From NCBI GenBank assembly GCA_964604705.1, contig CAZSAP010000013.1, positions 1-64,000 of the forward strand: 64,000 nucleotides of DNA, in the 5' to 3' direction. The notes beneath the pieces are model-generated. The model made no database searches. It was not told where the DNA came from and was given only the letters and a program-made list of their open reading frames with translations. A program made the position numbers and the translations under genes. Positions 11,648 to 19,420 of the stretch are shown here, piece by piece; the stretch's first letter is position 1; the number at the start of each line of letters is the position of its first letter. The DNA is from JAAXVQ01 sp964604705 (GTDB taxonomy: Bacteria > Oederibacteriota > JAAXVQ01).

Positions 11648-12520
11648 CTATTTTTTCCAGAGCAATTTCCAGGGATTGTCTTTCAAGTCTTTAATGAGCT
11701 TTTTAAGATCCTCGGCCATCTGTTTATCCTCAATCAGCGCACCCAACGCGCCCTGCCCAGATTCAACCTTTTTAACGGTTTTGTCCAAACGCTCGCTGGT
11801 ATCGCGCAGCGTCTTCAACGTCACGTTGATGTTCTCTTGATTTTCCGCGGCCAACACATTCTTCAAGCCATCGGTAATCTCGCGTAAGTCTTTTGAGAAC
11901 TGGCGCAGATCTTTGGCCGAGGCAGAAAGATTTTGGAGCGTATCGTTGATGTGCGGTTCATTGGTTTCAGCAATCCGATCGATCCGCTTCGAAAGACGAC
12001 TTACGTTTCTCAGCATATCTACAATCGAGGTTTTCATCTCGGGATCGGCTACCAATGTCCTCACCGAATCCGCCAACGCACCAAAGCGCTGAAACGTCTT
12101 ATCAATGTTGTTGGGTTCCACACCCTCCAACTGTGCTCCCGGCTTCAGGTATTCCTGAGATGTGGTTTGGGGAATAAGATTGACGTATTTATCCCCCATC
12201 ATCCCTTTGGATAAGATTTGAAACTTGGCATCGCTCGGGATCTTTACATTATCGTTAATCATAATGCGAAGGTTGATTTTTTCACCTTGGGTAAAGATCG
12301 ATTCCACCTGACCAATTTTCACGCCCCCACCAATGACCACGTCGGCTTGAGGATTTAATGCATCCACAAAATTGAACGCCACGTTAATGACATACCCTTT
12401 TTGCCCAAAGGTGAATTTTTCTACGGTCATAATGATCAGACCTAAAAACACCAACGCCACGGCTGCGGTGATGCCCACCTTCACTTCGAATTTTAAATTC
12501 CCCTCACGCTTCGGTTCCAT
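11648..12520 (-). CDS. mlaD: MlaD-type MCE domain lipid-transport protein
   Basis: MCE proteins form periplasmic hexameric rings that pass phospholipids between the inner-membrane MlaEF ABC complex and the cell envelope. The 290-residue chain has one N-terminal membrane anchor (about residues 15-37) and an MCE domain (about 41-120, with VIGGGVKIGQVESI). A long alpha-helical tail from ~130 onward carries heptad-like patterns (KTLRDTSERLDKTVKKV), longer than E. coli MlaD and more like the YebT/Mce or plant TGD2 style. A GGAGG site precedes the ATG. It follows mlaF by 11 nt. No MlaC or MlaB gene is adjacent. Confidence 0.92.
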   Translation of the reverse strand: MEPKREGNLKFEVKVGITAAVALVFLGLIIMTVEKFTFGQKGYVINVAFNFVDALNPQADVVIGGGVKIGQVESIFTQGEKINLRIMINDNVKIPSDAKFQILSKGMMGDKYVNLIPQTTSQEYLKPGAQLEGVEPNNIDKTFQRFGALADSVRTLVADPEMKTSIVDMLRNVSRLSKRIDRIAETNEPHINDTLQNLSASAKDLRQFSKDLREITDGLKNVLAAENQENINVTLKTLRDTSERLDKTVKKVESGQGALGALIEDKQMAEDLKKLIKDLKDNPWKLLWKK

Positions 12521-12531
12521 CGGCGTACCTC

Positions 12532-13278
12532 CTAGACCAACGCAATCGGCCCATGAGCCGATCCGGATATAAATTGACGTACCAGCGGATTTTTAGACCG
12601 CTTAAACCCTGCCGGGGTGCCGGTCGCAACGATCCGCCCCTCATGCAGCATAGCCATCCGGTCCGCAATCTTATAGGCACTGGTCATATCGTGCGTAACC
12701 ACGATCGATGTGACCGAGAGCCTTTTCTGCATTTCCAGGATCAAATCGTTGATCGCATCCGACATGATCGGATCCAATCCCGTGGTGGGCTCGTCGTATA
12801 AAATCACCTCTGGGTTCATGGCAATCGCACGCGCCAATCCCACCCTTTTTTTCATACCCCCGGACAATTCCGAGGGTTTTAGATGTTCAATATCCTTCAT
12901 GCCCACCAAGGCGAGTTTTTCCCGAACGATTTCCCGGATGCGTTCCTCCGAATGATTGGTTAAACGCCGCAGTCCAAAACTAACATTTTCCGCCACGGTT
13001 AACGAATCAAAGAGCGCCGCCCCCTGGAACAAAAAACCAAAGCGACGACGCAAACGATCACGCTCGTGTTCCGACAACGCCAGCATGTCTTCATTGTCCA
13101 ACCAAACACAGCCGCTGTCCGGTTCAATCAGATTAACCATACACTTTAACAGCACACTCTTGCCTTCACCGGAACGTCCGATAATAACCAGGGTTTCACC
13201 CTGGCGAATCTCCAGGTCGACACCTTGTAGGACTTTCTTGGCGCCAAATTTTTTATGCAACCCTTCCAGACGAATCAT
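12532..13278 (-). CDS. mlaF: MlaF-type ABC transporter ATPase
   Basis: This is the cytoplasmic ATPase of the Mla phospholipid transporter. The 248-residue protein carries Walker A GRSGEGKS (34-41), a Q-loop, the signature LSGGMKKRVGLARA near 140 (the GGMKKR form is typical of the Mla/Ttg2 branch), Walker B VILYDEPTTGLDP, and the H-loop VVTHD. It is sandwiched between the permease and the MCE protein with spacings of 8 and 11 nt. An AAGGAG site lies just before the ATG. Confidence 0.96.
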   Translation of the reverse strand: MIRLEGLHKKFGAKKVLQGVDLEIRQGETLVIIGRSGEGKSVLLKCMVNLIEPDSGCVWLDNEDMLALSEHERDRLRRRFGFLFQGAALFDSLTVAENVSFGLRRLTNHSEERIREIVREKLALVGMKDIEHLKPSELSGGMKKRVGLARAIAMNPEVILYDEPTTGLDPIMSDAINDLILEMQKRLSVTSIVVTHDMTSAYKIADRMAMLHEGRIVATGTPAGFKRSKNPLVRQFISGSAHGPIALV

Positions 13279-13286
13279 GCCGCTCC

Positions 13287-14105
13287 TTAGAACAAGGCAA
13301 AAAGCTGAGTTAAAAAATAATCCACAATTAACAACGTGATGGACGCATTGACGACCGCACCTGTGGTTGCACGCCCAACGCCTTCAGCCCCACCGTAGGT
13401 TGAAAAACCTCTATGCAATGCAAAGATGGAAAGAATCACTCCAAACACACCGCTTTTAATCAATCCGGTGATCACATCCGACATACGGACAGTGATTTGG
13501 GCGCCGTACCAGTATACATGTGAATTAACGCCCAGATAAAACGTAGCCACCATCCATCCGCCCAACGACCCAAGCACATCGGCCATAATGGCCAACAAGG
13601 GCATCATGGTCACCACGGCCACAAATCGTGGAATGGCCAAGTATTCGATTGGATTGGTCGCGAGTGTTCGCAAGGCATCCACTTGCTCGGTAATCTTCAT
13701 GGTGCCGATTTCCGCAGCCATGGCCGACCCCACACGTCCGGTCACCAAAAGCCCGCTCAGCACCGGACCCAACTCTCGGATCAACGCCACATTGACAATA
13801 CTTCCGACAAAAATCGAAGCCCCTTGAAGTTTGGCTTCCATGGTAACCCCGGTCTGAATCGCCATGACCATGCCTGTGAACAACGCCGTGGTGATCACCA
13901 CGGGTATCGAGTTCACTCCGGTGACCACCATTTGTTCCATGATTAAAGGATAATAGAATTTTCTAAATTTTTCCGGTTGGCGTAGCAACTTAAACACACC
14001 GGATAAAATTTGTCCCAACAAGATAAAGATCTTGCCCGTCTCTTCAAAAAACATCAGCACGGGATTGGAAAACCGGTTGACGAGGTTAATCCACCAATGG
14101 TTCAT
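13287..14105 (-). CDS. mlaE: MlaE-type ABC transporter permease
   Basis: The inner-membrane permease of the Mla system. The 272-residue protein has about five to six hydrophobic segments, and the MlaE family core with ELGPVLSGLLVTGRVGSAMAAEIGT near residues 115-140 followed by MKITEQVDALR. The N-terminal amphipathic stretch WWINLVNRFSNPVLMFFEETG is also typical. Its ATG overlaps the alr stop (ATGA), and mlaF follows after 8 nt, so alr-mlaE-mlaF-mlaD appear to be one transcript. Confidence 0.96.
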   Translation of the reverse strand: MNHWWINLVNRFSNPVLMFFEETGKIFILLGQILSGVFKLLRQPEKFRKFYYPLIMEQMVVTGVNSIPVVITTALFTGMVMAIQTGVTMEAKLQGASIFVGSIVNVALIRELGPVLSGLLVTGRVGSAMAAEIGTMKITEQVDALRTLATNPIEYLAIPRFVAVVTMMPLLAIMADVLGSLGGWMVATFYLGVNSHVYWYGAQITVRMSDVITGLIKSGVFGVILSIFALHRGFSTYGGAEGVGRATTGAVVNASITLLIVDYFLTQLFALF

Positions 14106-15235
14106 TTCTCACGCCCCAGGTAAACCCGCGGTACCCTTGCACCTACAGTGCAAACAATCTCATACGTAATTGTATCCAGTGTTGCCGCCATGACCTCCAC
14201 CGGTAGTTCGGCCGAGCGTTGACGCCCTATCAGGACCACTTCGTCACCCAAGGCGACTCCGGCTACACGCGTAACGTCCACCAGGCACATGTCCATGCAA
14301 ACGCGCCCTACCACCGGGCAGCGTTGCCCACGCACCAGGACCTGCCCGCAGTTGGACAATCCCCGCGAGAAACCATCCGCATAGCCCACAGGTAATGTAG
14401 CAATCAATGACGCGCGTTTGGTAACAAAAGTATGATTGTACGAAAGCCCCGTACCTGCAGGCACCTGTTTGAGTTCGATGACTTGTGTCTTCCAGGAAAG
14501 AACCGGTTTGAGTTTGACACGCGAGCGCAGGGTCGGCGATGGATAGAGGCCATACAGCATAAGCCCGGGTCGCACCATGTCGATATGGGTATCCGGAAAT
14601 TTTATAACGGCGGCTGAATTCGCCGCATGCAGAAGCGTTCCACGATCAAGATGATGCGCCACGGCATGCAGACGTGCCACCTGCCGATCCACCCACTGTC
14701 GATCCTTCCCGTCCGCATGGGCAAAATGCGTAAACAGGCCGGCGACCCGAAGCTCCGGCAGAAGACGCACTCGTTCAAAAAAGGTACGAGCCGCATCCGG
14801 CGACAAGCCGATGCGTCCCATGCCCGTATCCACTTTGATATGAACCGCCACGTTTTTTTTCAAGCGCCGGGCAACAGCCACCAACGCACGCACTTGCGGC
14901 CAGGTGGTTACCGCAGGTTGCAAATCATGCAAAAGTATGCGTTGGGCTTCCGCCGGCTGAGTCAAACCCAAAATGACGATAGGCACCCGGATCCCGGCGG
15001 TGCGCAATTCAATGCCTTCTTCAACAGTGGCCACACCCAGGGCATCGGCCCCGGCGGCCAACAAGACCCGGCTGCACGGCACCGCGCCATGTCCGTACGC
15101 ATTGGCCTTCACAATCGCCAAAAACTTAACGCGAGGACCAATCAAGCGGCGCACTTGGCGTGCATTCCAGCGCAAGGCTGTCCGATCCACTTCCACCCAG
15201 GTTGGACGCCCCACCCCGGCTGGCACCGGACTCAT
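14102..15235 (-). CDS. alr: Alanine racemase
   Basis: Alr makes D-alanine for peptidoglycan using pyridoxal phosphate. The 377-residue protein has the PLP lysine motif FLAIVKANAYGHG (Lys43), the RPGLMLYG segment, and the catalytic tyrosine region GLSYNHTFVTKR.SLIATLPVGYADGF near residue 270, followed by GRVCMDMCLVDVT. Length matches the family. It overlaps the stop of dnaB by 4 nt and the start of mlaE by 4 nt. The coupling of dnaB and alr is seen in several bacterial lineages. Confidence 0.96.
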   Translation of the reverse strand: MSPVPAGVGRPTWVEVDRTALRWNARQVRRLIGPRVKFLAIVKANAYGHGAVPCSRVLLAAGADALGVATVEEGIELRTAGIRVPIVILGLTQPAEAQRILLHDLQPAVTTWPQVRALVAVARRLKKNVAVHIKVDTGMGRIGLSPDAARTFFERVRLLPELRVAGLFTHFAHADGKDRQWVDRQVARLHAVAHHLDRGTLLHAANSAAVIKFPDTHIDMVRPGLMLYGLYPSPTLRSRVKLKPVLSWKTQVIELKQVPAGTGLSYNHTFVTKRASLIATLPVGYADGFSRGLSNCGQVLVRGQRCPVVGRVCMDMCLVDVTRVAGVALGDEVVLIGRQRSAELPVEVMAATLDTITYEIVCTVGARVPRVYLGREK

Positions 15236-16599
15236 GGCATACCCCCAGGCATACGGGTTGTGGAAAGATTGTCAAAACGCGTATACTGATTATTGAAAAT
15301 GAGTTTGATCGGCCCGGTGGGTCCATTACGCTGCTTGGCGACGATCAATTCTGCTGTGCGATCGTCTTTCTTATCTTTTTCATAATACGCTTCGCGGTAA
15401 ATGAACATAACCAAGTCCGCATCTTGTTCAATGGCACCCGATTCACGCAAGTCTGAAAGCTGCGGGCGGCGATCTCCGCGAGCTTCAGGAGCGCGTGATA
15501 ACTGGGATAAAACCAAAACCGGAGCTTTAAGCTCTTTGGCCAACGCCTTAAACGAACGTGAGATGGTCGCGATTTCCTGCTGGCGGTTATCCTGTTTGCC
15601 CACGCCTTGCATCATCTGAATGTAATCCACCACCACCAGCCCTATGTTGTGTTCGGCTTTCAATCTGCGGGCTTTGGAACGCAATTCCAAAATGTTGATG
15701 CTGGGGGAGTCATCGATGAAAATATCCGCATCAAACAGACGACCGGCGGCCATGGACAAATGCACCAGGCTGCCTTCGCCCAAACGTCCGGTACGTACCG
15801 CCTGCAAATCCACGCGTGCTTCCGCGCACAGCATACGGGTCACAAGCGACTCGGCGCTCATTTCCAAAGAAAAGATCGCCACAGGAACTTTGCCCAAAAG
15901 GGCGGCATTGGAAGCAAGGTTCAAGCACAACGCGGTTTTGCCCATGGAAGGACGTGCGGCCAAAACGATCAATTCCCCGGGTTGCAATCCAGACGTCATT
16001 TGATCCAGCTCGGTAAATCCCGTCGGAACCCCGGTGATGTGGCTTTCATGCTTGGAAAGATTTTCCACCATTTCCATAGCATCGTGGATGATGTCCTTAA
16101 CTTTTAATACCGATCCGCGCTGCCGGTTTTGCGAAAGATCAAAAATAGACCGTTCGGCTTCATCGAGGAGTCGATCCGCCTCTTCTTCCGCAGAATAACA
16201 ACGTGAGACCACGTCGGTCGAAACCCGGATGAGATTGCGTAAAATGTATTTCTCTTTGACAATGCGAGCATAGTGCTCGGCATGGGCCGCGGTTGGAACA
16301 CTGTCGGTTAATTGCGTTAAATAGGCGGAACCGCCCACTTTCTCAATGTCGCCCCAGCGGGTTAGCAAATCGGTCAACGTGATGTAATCGACAGGTTCGT
16401 TGCGGTCGTACAAATCCAAAATGGCACGGAAAATCCGGCGATGCGCTTCGGAGTAAAAGGCCTCATCGGTCAAAAACTCAAACACATGCCCGATGGCATC
16501 GCGGTCCAGAAGCATGGACCCGAGGGTGGAGCGTTCGGCTTCTAAATTTTGGGGAGGAATTCGTTCTGACCCCGAACCCGGGGAATGGGAGGTCTGCAT
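15232..16599 (-). CDS. dnaB: Replicative DNA helicase DnaB
   Basis: DnaB is the hexameric 5'-3' helicase of the replication fork. The 455-residue protein has the N-terminal domain beginning PPQNLEAERSTLGSMLLD, a linker, and the RecA-like motor with Walker A AARPSMGKTAL near 217, GLVVVDYIQMM (Walker B), and the conserved QLSRAPEARGDRRPQLSDLRESG..EQDAD region. It is the first gene after a terminator, and begins the string dnaB-alr-mlaEFD-radA-ispDF. No intein is seen. Confidence 0.98.
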   Translation of the reverse strand: MQTSHSPGSGSERIPPQNLEAERSTLGSMLLDRDAIGHVFEFLTDEAFYSEAHRRIFRAILDLYDRNEPVDYITLTDLLTRWGDIEKVGGSAYLTQLTDSVPTAAHAEHYARIVKEKYILRNLIRVSTDVVSRCYSAEEEADRLLDEAERSIFDLSQNRQRGSVLKVKDIIHDAMEMVENLSKHESHITGVPTGFTELDQMTSGLQPGELIVLAARPSMGKTALCLNLASNAALLGKVPVAIFSLEMSAESLVTRMLCAEARVDLQAVRTGRLGEGSLVHLSMAAGRLFDADIFIDDSPSINILELRSKARRLKAEHNIGLVVVDYIQMMQGVGKQDNRQQEIATISRSFKALAKELKAPVLVLSQLSRAPEARGDRRPQLSDLRESGAIEQDADLVMFIYREAYYEKDKKDDRTAELIVAKQRNGPTGPIKLIFNNQYTRFDNLSTTRMPGGMP

Positions 16600-16650
16600 A
16601 ATCCGCCTCTTCCAGCGTGTGTCCTACTCAATGCGTGCATGGCGTCCAAA

Positions 16651-16694
16651 CAAAAGCCCCGGAACATCCGGTGTCTGTACCGAACATTCCGGGG
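16651..16694 (-). terminator. Intrinsic terminator after rplI
   Basis: On the minus strand CCCCGGAATGTTCGGT pairs with ACCGGATGTTCCGGGG around a 6-nt loop, and the stem is followed by CTTTTG. It separates the rpsF-rplI block from dnaB. Confidence 0.75.
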
Positions 16695-16710
16695 ATAAGC
16701 TTACATCAAG

Positions 16711-16745
16711 TCAGGTGTACTTCGATCCGCTGCGGATCGTCCACC
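16711..16745 (-). other. Perfect hairpin immediately after the rplI stop
   Basis: CGATCCGC and GCGGATCG form a perfect inverted repeat with a single-base centre, flanked by an outer AGGTG/CACCT pairing. It abuts the rplI stop codon and has no T tract of its own. It may protect the mRNA 3' end or act together with the terminator that follows it. Confidence 0.55.
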
Positions 16746-17240
16746 TTACTTCTCTGTTTTAGGAGCTTCCGGCTTAGCAGCCGCGGCGGGGGTTTTATCC
16801 TGAACCAAAACCGTTATCTGAGCGGTAACATCCGCATGCAGTTTGATGGTCACGGTGTACGTTCCCACGGCTTTAATCGGTTCTTCCAACTCGATCTTGC
16901 GCTTATCGATTTCAAAACCCTTTTGGGTCAACACTTGTTCAATGTCCGCCGCAGTAACCGAGCCGAACAACTTGCCGGCTTCACCCACATTGGTTTCAAT
17001 CACCACGGGCTGGGCCGCCAATTTCTCCGCCATATACTGCGTATCCCGCAGCATGCGACGCTCGCGTCCTTTTTTGCCATTCACTTCTTGTTCCAAGCGC
17101 TTTAAATTGGAGGTGTTTGCCAATACCGCCAATTTCTTCGGCAATAGGTAATTACGAGCATACCCGTCCGACACGGAAACCGTCTCACCGGCCCGGCCCA
17201 GATCCTTTACATCATCCCGCAAAATCATTTTCATACTCAT
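16746..17240 (-). CDS. rplI: Ribosomal protein bL9
   Basis: L9 is a two-domain 50S protein. The N-terminal domain is clear (MKMILRDDVKDLGRAGETV, then DGYARNYLLPKKLA), followed by the long connecting helix (LKRLEQEVNGKKGRERRM) and the C-terminal domain (GKLFGSVTAADIEQVL). A low-complexity tail rich in Ala, Pro and Lys extends it to about 164 residues, against the usual ~150. An ATG at 17240 sits 8 nt after GGGAGG and is preferred over a TTG further upstream. It ends the ribosomal block. Confidence 0.97.
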   Translation of the reverse strand: MSMKMILRDDVKDLGRAGETVSVSDGYARNYLLPKKLAVLANTSNLKRLEQEVNGKKGRERRMLRDTQYMAEKLAAQPVVIETNVGEAGKLFGSVTAADIEQVLTQKGFEIDKRKIELEEPIKAVGTYTVTIKLHADVTAQITVLVQDKTPAAAAKPEAPKTEK

Positions 17241-17275
17241 TGTCAAATCCTCCCGTTGCCCTCAGCACGAAACGT

Positions 17276-18028
17276 TCACTGGGGAGATTGGTTGGGTTGA
17301 ATTTTACGCCAATCCCACCATGTATTTATAATGCCTAACATCATTAATAAGCCTATCATCGTGGGAAACAACCCCACCATGGCAATGATCAAGAACTGAA
17401 AAAACTTCGATATCTGGCGGCGCTCCAAATGAAAGAGCAAAATGGCCAAGCCCCCCAAAAAATAGAGGTTGCCTAAGACCACCGCCGCATTGAGACCCGT
17501 TAAAAAGTACTGCGGTCCCCAAGCACGACCCCACCACAAAAAAACCATCGTCAGTAATACGGGCCAGATAAAGTAGTCCGGCACTTTCCAAAGCACGAAT
17601 GGTTTCAAACCTATTTTTGAGCCAGGCAAATGGCGGTTGACTTGCCGTTGAATGAGAAAAAAAACAAAGACCAATCCCAATCCACCTAAGACAGCCCACC
17701 CAATCGCCGCATCCACAAATACAACTTTGATCCAGCGAGCACTCCGTTGCAACTCGGCTTCTTCAACCCCCAACTGCCGGTAGACCGACATGGAGGCGGT
17801 TAAACTCGTATTAAATTCTTTTTGCCATACCTGCCAGACCGGAACCCCTGACGCGGCTTGCCCCCACATGAGCGCACCACCCATCAGGATGAACAACGTC
17901 AACGCGCCTGCGGAGATGCATACCCGCGGGGTCCACCCCCGCCAAAGTCCGATCCACACCACGCCATTGACAACGGCCAGAACCGCCAATGCTGCCAGCA
18001 TCAATGCTCCTGTAGCCCACACATACAT
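17276..18028 (-). CDS. YybS/DUF2232-type integral membrane protein
   Basis: A 250-residue protein with six or seven hydrophobic segments, a charged loop near residues 140-150 (QRQVNRHLPGSK), and a C-terminal GLFPTMIGLLMMLGIINTWWDWRK. The segment FLGGLAILLFHLERRQIS followed by FFQFLIIAM is the pattern seen in DUF2232 (YybS) proteins. In several phyla these sit next to rpsR and rplI, as here, where it separates those two genes. The molecular function is unknown. Family assignment rests on the context plus topology, so it is less certain than the neighbours. Confidence 0.75.
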   Translation of the reverse strand: MYVWATGALMLAALAVLAVVNGVVWIGLWRGWTPRVCISAGALTLFILMGGALMWGQAASGVPVWQVWQKEFNTSLTASMSVYRQLGVEEAELQRSARWIKVVFVDAAIGWAVLGGLGLVFVFFLIQRQVNRHLPGSKIGLKPFVLWKVPDYFIWPVLLTMVFLWWGRAWGPQYFLTGLNAAVVLGNLYFLGGLAILLFHLERRQISKFFQFLIIAMVGLFPTMIGLLMMLGIINTWWDWRKIQPNQSPQ

Positions 18029-18064
18029 GATAACCCACCCAACGCGACGAACATGCGTTGTGAA

Positions 18065-18346
18065 CTAGTCCGTGGTGTACGGCAAAAGCGCCAAAATACG
18101 GGCGCGTTGAACCGCGTTGGTCAACGCACGTTGATGCAAGGCGCAATTTCCAGAAATACGACGGGGAACAATTTTCCCACGCTCGGTCATGAACGTCTTC
18201 AAGCGTGCGAGATCTTTGTAGTTGATGTCCACTACTTTGTCTGCACAAAAACGACACGATTTGCGGTGCGGCTTATGGTCGCGTTTTTCGCGAAATTTCG
18301 GCCGTGGTTTGCTTGATCCGGATGATGCCTTTTCTTCATCTGCCAT
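18065..18346 (-). CDS. rpsR: Ribosomal protein bS18
   Basis: S18 is a small 30S protein that pairs with S6. The 93-residue chain has a basic, low-complexity N-terminus of about 30 residues, then the conserved core KVVDINYKDLARLKTFMTER and GKIVPRRISGNCALHQRAL. A C-x2-C (CRFC) and a C-x2-H (CALH) pair are present, so it is the cysteine-containing 'C+' form capable of zinc binding, unlike the E. coli form. It lies 33 nt downstream of ssb, in the common rpsF-ssb-rpsR order. Confidence 0.97.
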   Translation of the reverse strand: MADEEKASSGSSKPRPKFREKRDHKPHRKSCRFCADKVVDINYKDLARLKTFMTERGKIVPRRISGNCALHQRALTNAVQRARILALLPYTTD

Positions 18347-18379
18347 AACGTGAACTCCCTTTGAGTAATAAATCGTTTA

Positions 18380-18796
18380 TTAGAACGGAATATCGTCTTC
18401 AGAGGATGACGCCGAAGCATGTGATGCAGGCTCTTCAGCAGGCATCCCAGCACTCTCGTCTCCTCGCTTTTTCCCCAAGAACTGTACCCGATCGGCCACC
18501 ACTTCAAGGACCGAACGTTTTTGCCCATCTTCGGTTTCCCATTGACGGCTCTGCAAGCGGCCTTCCACAAAGACCGGAGTCCCTTTGGATAAATACTCCG
18601 CGCAATTTTCAGCCTGCTTGCCCCATACCACAACACCAACATAAGTTACTTCTTCCTTCATCTCACCGGTCTGACTTTTATACGAACGATTGATGGCCAA
18701 ACGCAAGTTCGCAACCGCCGACCCGTTCGGCAAATAACGCAATTCTGGATCGCGGGTAAGATTTCCCATCAATAGCGCTCGATTAAAATTAGGCAT
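18380..18796 (-). CDS. ssb: Single-stranded DNA-binding protein
   Basis: SSB coats single-stranded DNA and recruits replication and repair enzymes. The 138-residue protein has an OB fold (NRALLMGNLTRDPELRYLPNG and TYVGVVVWGKQAENCAEYLSKG), a short Ser/Ala/Glu-rich linker and the acidic tip DDIPF that binds partner proteins. It is 3 nt downstream of rpsF. Length and motifs are normal for a bacterial SSB. Confidence 0.97.
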   Translation of the reverse strand: MPNFNRALLMGNLTRDPELRYLPNGSAVANLRLAINRSYKSQTGEMKEEVTYVGVVVWGKQAENCAEYLSKGTPVFVEGRLQSRQWETEDGQKRSVLEVVADRVQFLGKKRGDESAGMPAEEPASHASASSSEDDIPF

Positions 18797-18799
18797 CGT

Positions 18800-19189
18800 T
18801 TACTCCGCAGCAGCTTCTTTGGCCGGAACAGCTGCTTCGGCTTTCACTTCAGCAGCAGGTTCTACGGTTTTCGGCGCCAATTTCACAGGCGGAGGAGTTT
18901 TCGTCGTAACTTTGGTCGAGAGAAATTTCCAAACATTGTCGGCATTTTTCAAAGTGCGTTCCATTTCGTTAATGGCTTCACCCGTGCCCCGGTATTGAAT
19001 CAGGACATAATAGGCCGAGTTCTGCTTGTTGACCTCATAGGCTGTACGCCGAACGCCCATTTTATCCACATGAGCAATTTCTCCATGCTTTTTTTCTACG
19101 CTTTTCTTGATGCGATCAATCAGTTCGTCGACCTGCTCGACTGTAACAGTCGGCGGCAGTAAAAACATCGTTTCATAAGGCGTTTGCAT
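18800..19189 (-). CDS. rpsF: Ribosomal protein bS6
   Basis: S6 binds S18 in the 30S platform. The sequence opens MQTPYETMFLLPPTVTVEQV, keeps the family's D.MG.RR.AYEV.K...YYVL.QY.. core, and ends with an Ala/Glu/Lys/Pro-rich tail of about 35 residues. The start at 19189 follows a GAGGGGG site; a further upstream start at 19222 would add 11 residues with no family match. First gene of the rpsF-ssb-rpsR-yybS-rplI block. Confidence 0.95.
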   Translation of the reverse strand: MQTPYETMFLLPPTVTVEQVDELIDRIKKSVEKKHGEIAHVDKMGVRRTAYEVNKQNSAYYVLIQYRGTGEAINEMERTLKNADNVWKFLSTKVTTKTPPPVKLAPKTVEPAAEVKAEAAVPAKEAAAE

Positions 19190-19251
19190 ACGATTTAGAG
19201 CCCCCTCGAAATAATTAAACAATTCATGCTATTTTAAAAATCGGAAACGCG

Positions 19252-19280
19252 ATACTAGCACACCCCCGAATGGTATGCAA
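19252..19280 (-). promoter_or_regulatory. Candidate promoter of the rpsF block
   Basis: On the minus strand TTGCAT (19275-19280), a 17-nt spacer and TAGTAT (19252-19257). The -35 is poor (three of six) and the -10 is moderate (four of six). The position, about 60 nt upstream of rpsF, is sensible. Confidence 0.4.
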
Positions 19281-19356
19281 TATTTTTTTTAAAAAAACAC
19301 ATCCCTTAAGCTTTTCACTCGGGTAAAAAATCTTTATTTTATTTATATTTTACGTT

Positions 19357-19396
19357 AAACAGCAATCCCCCGGCCGAAACCGAGGGATTGCTGTTT
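19357..19396 (-). terminator. Terminator-like hairpin after hppA
   Basis: AAACAGCAATCCC and GGGATTGCTGTTT form a perfect 13-bp stem with a 14-nt loop in the gap between hppA and rpsF. The stem ends in TTT but has no long T tract, so it could be a terminator or an mRNA-stabilising 3' structure. Confidence 0.6.
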
Positions 19397-19420
19397 AACC
19401 TTACCTTTACACTAAAACGC

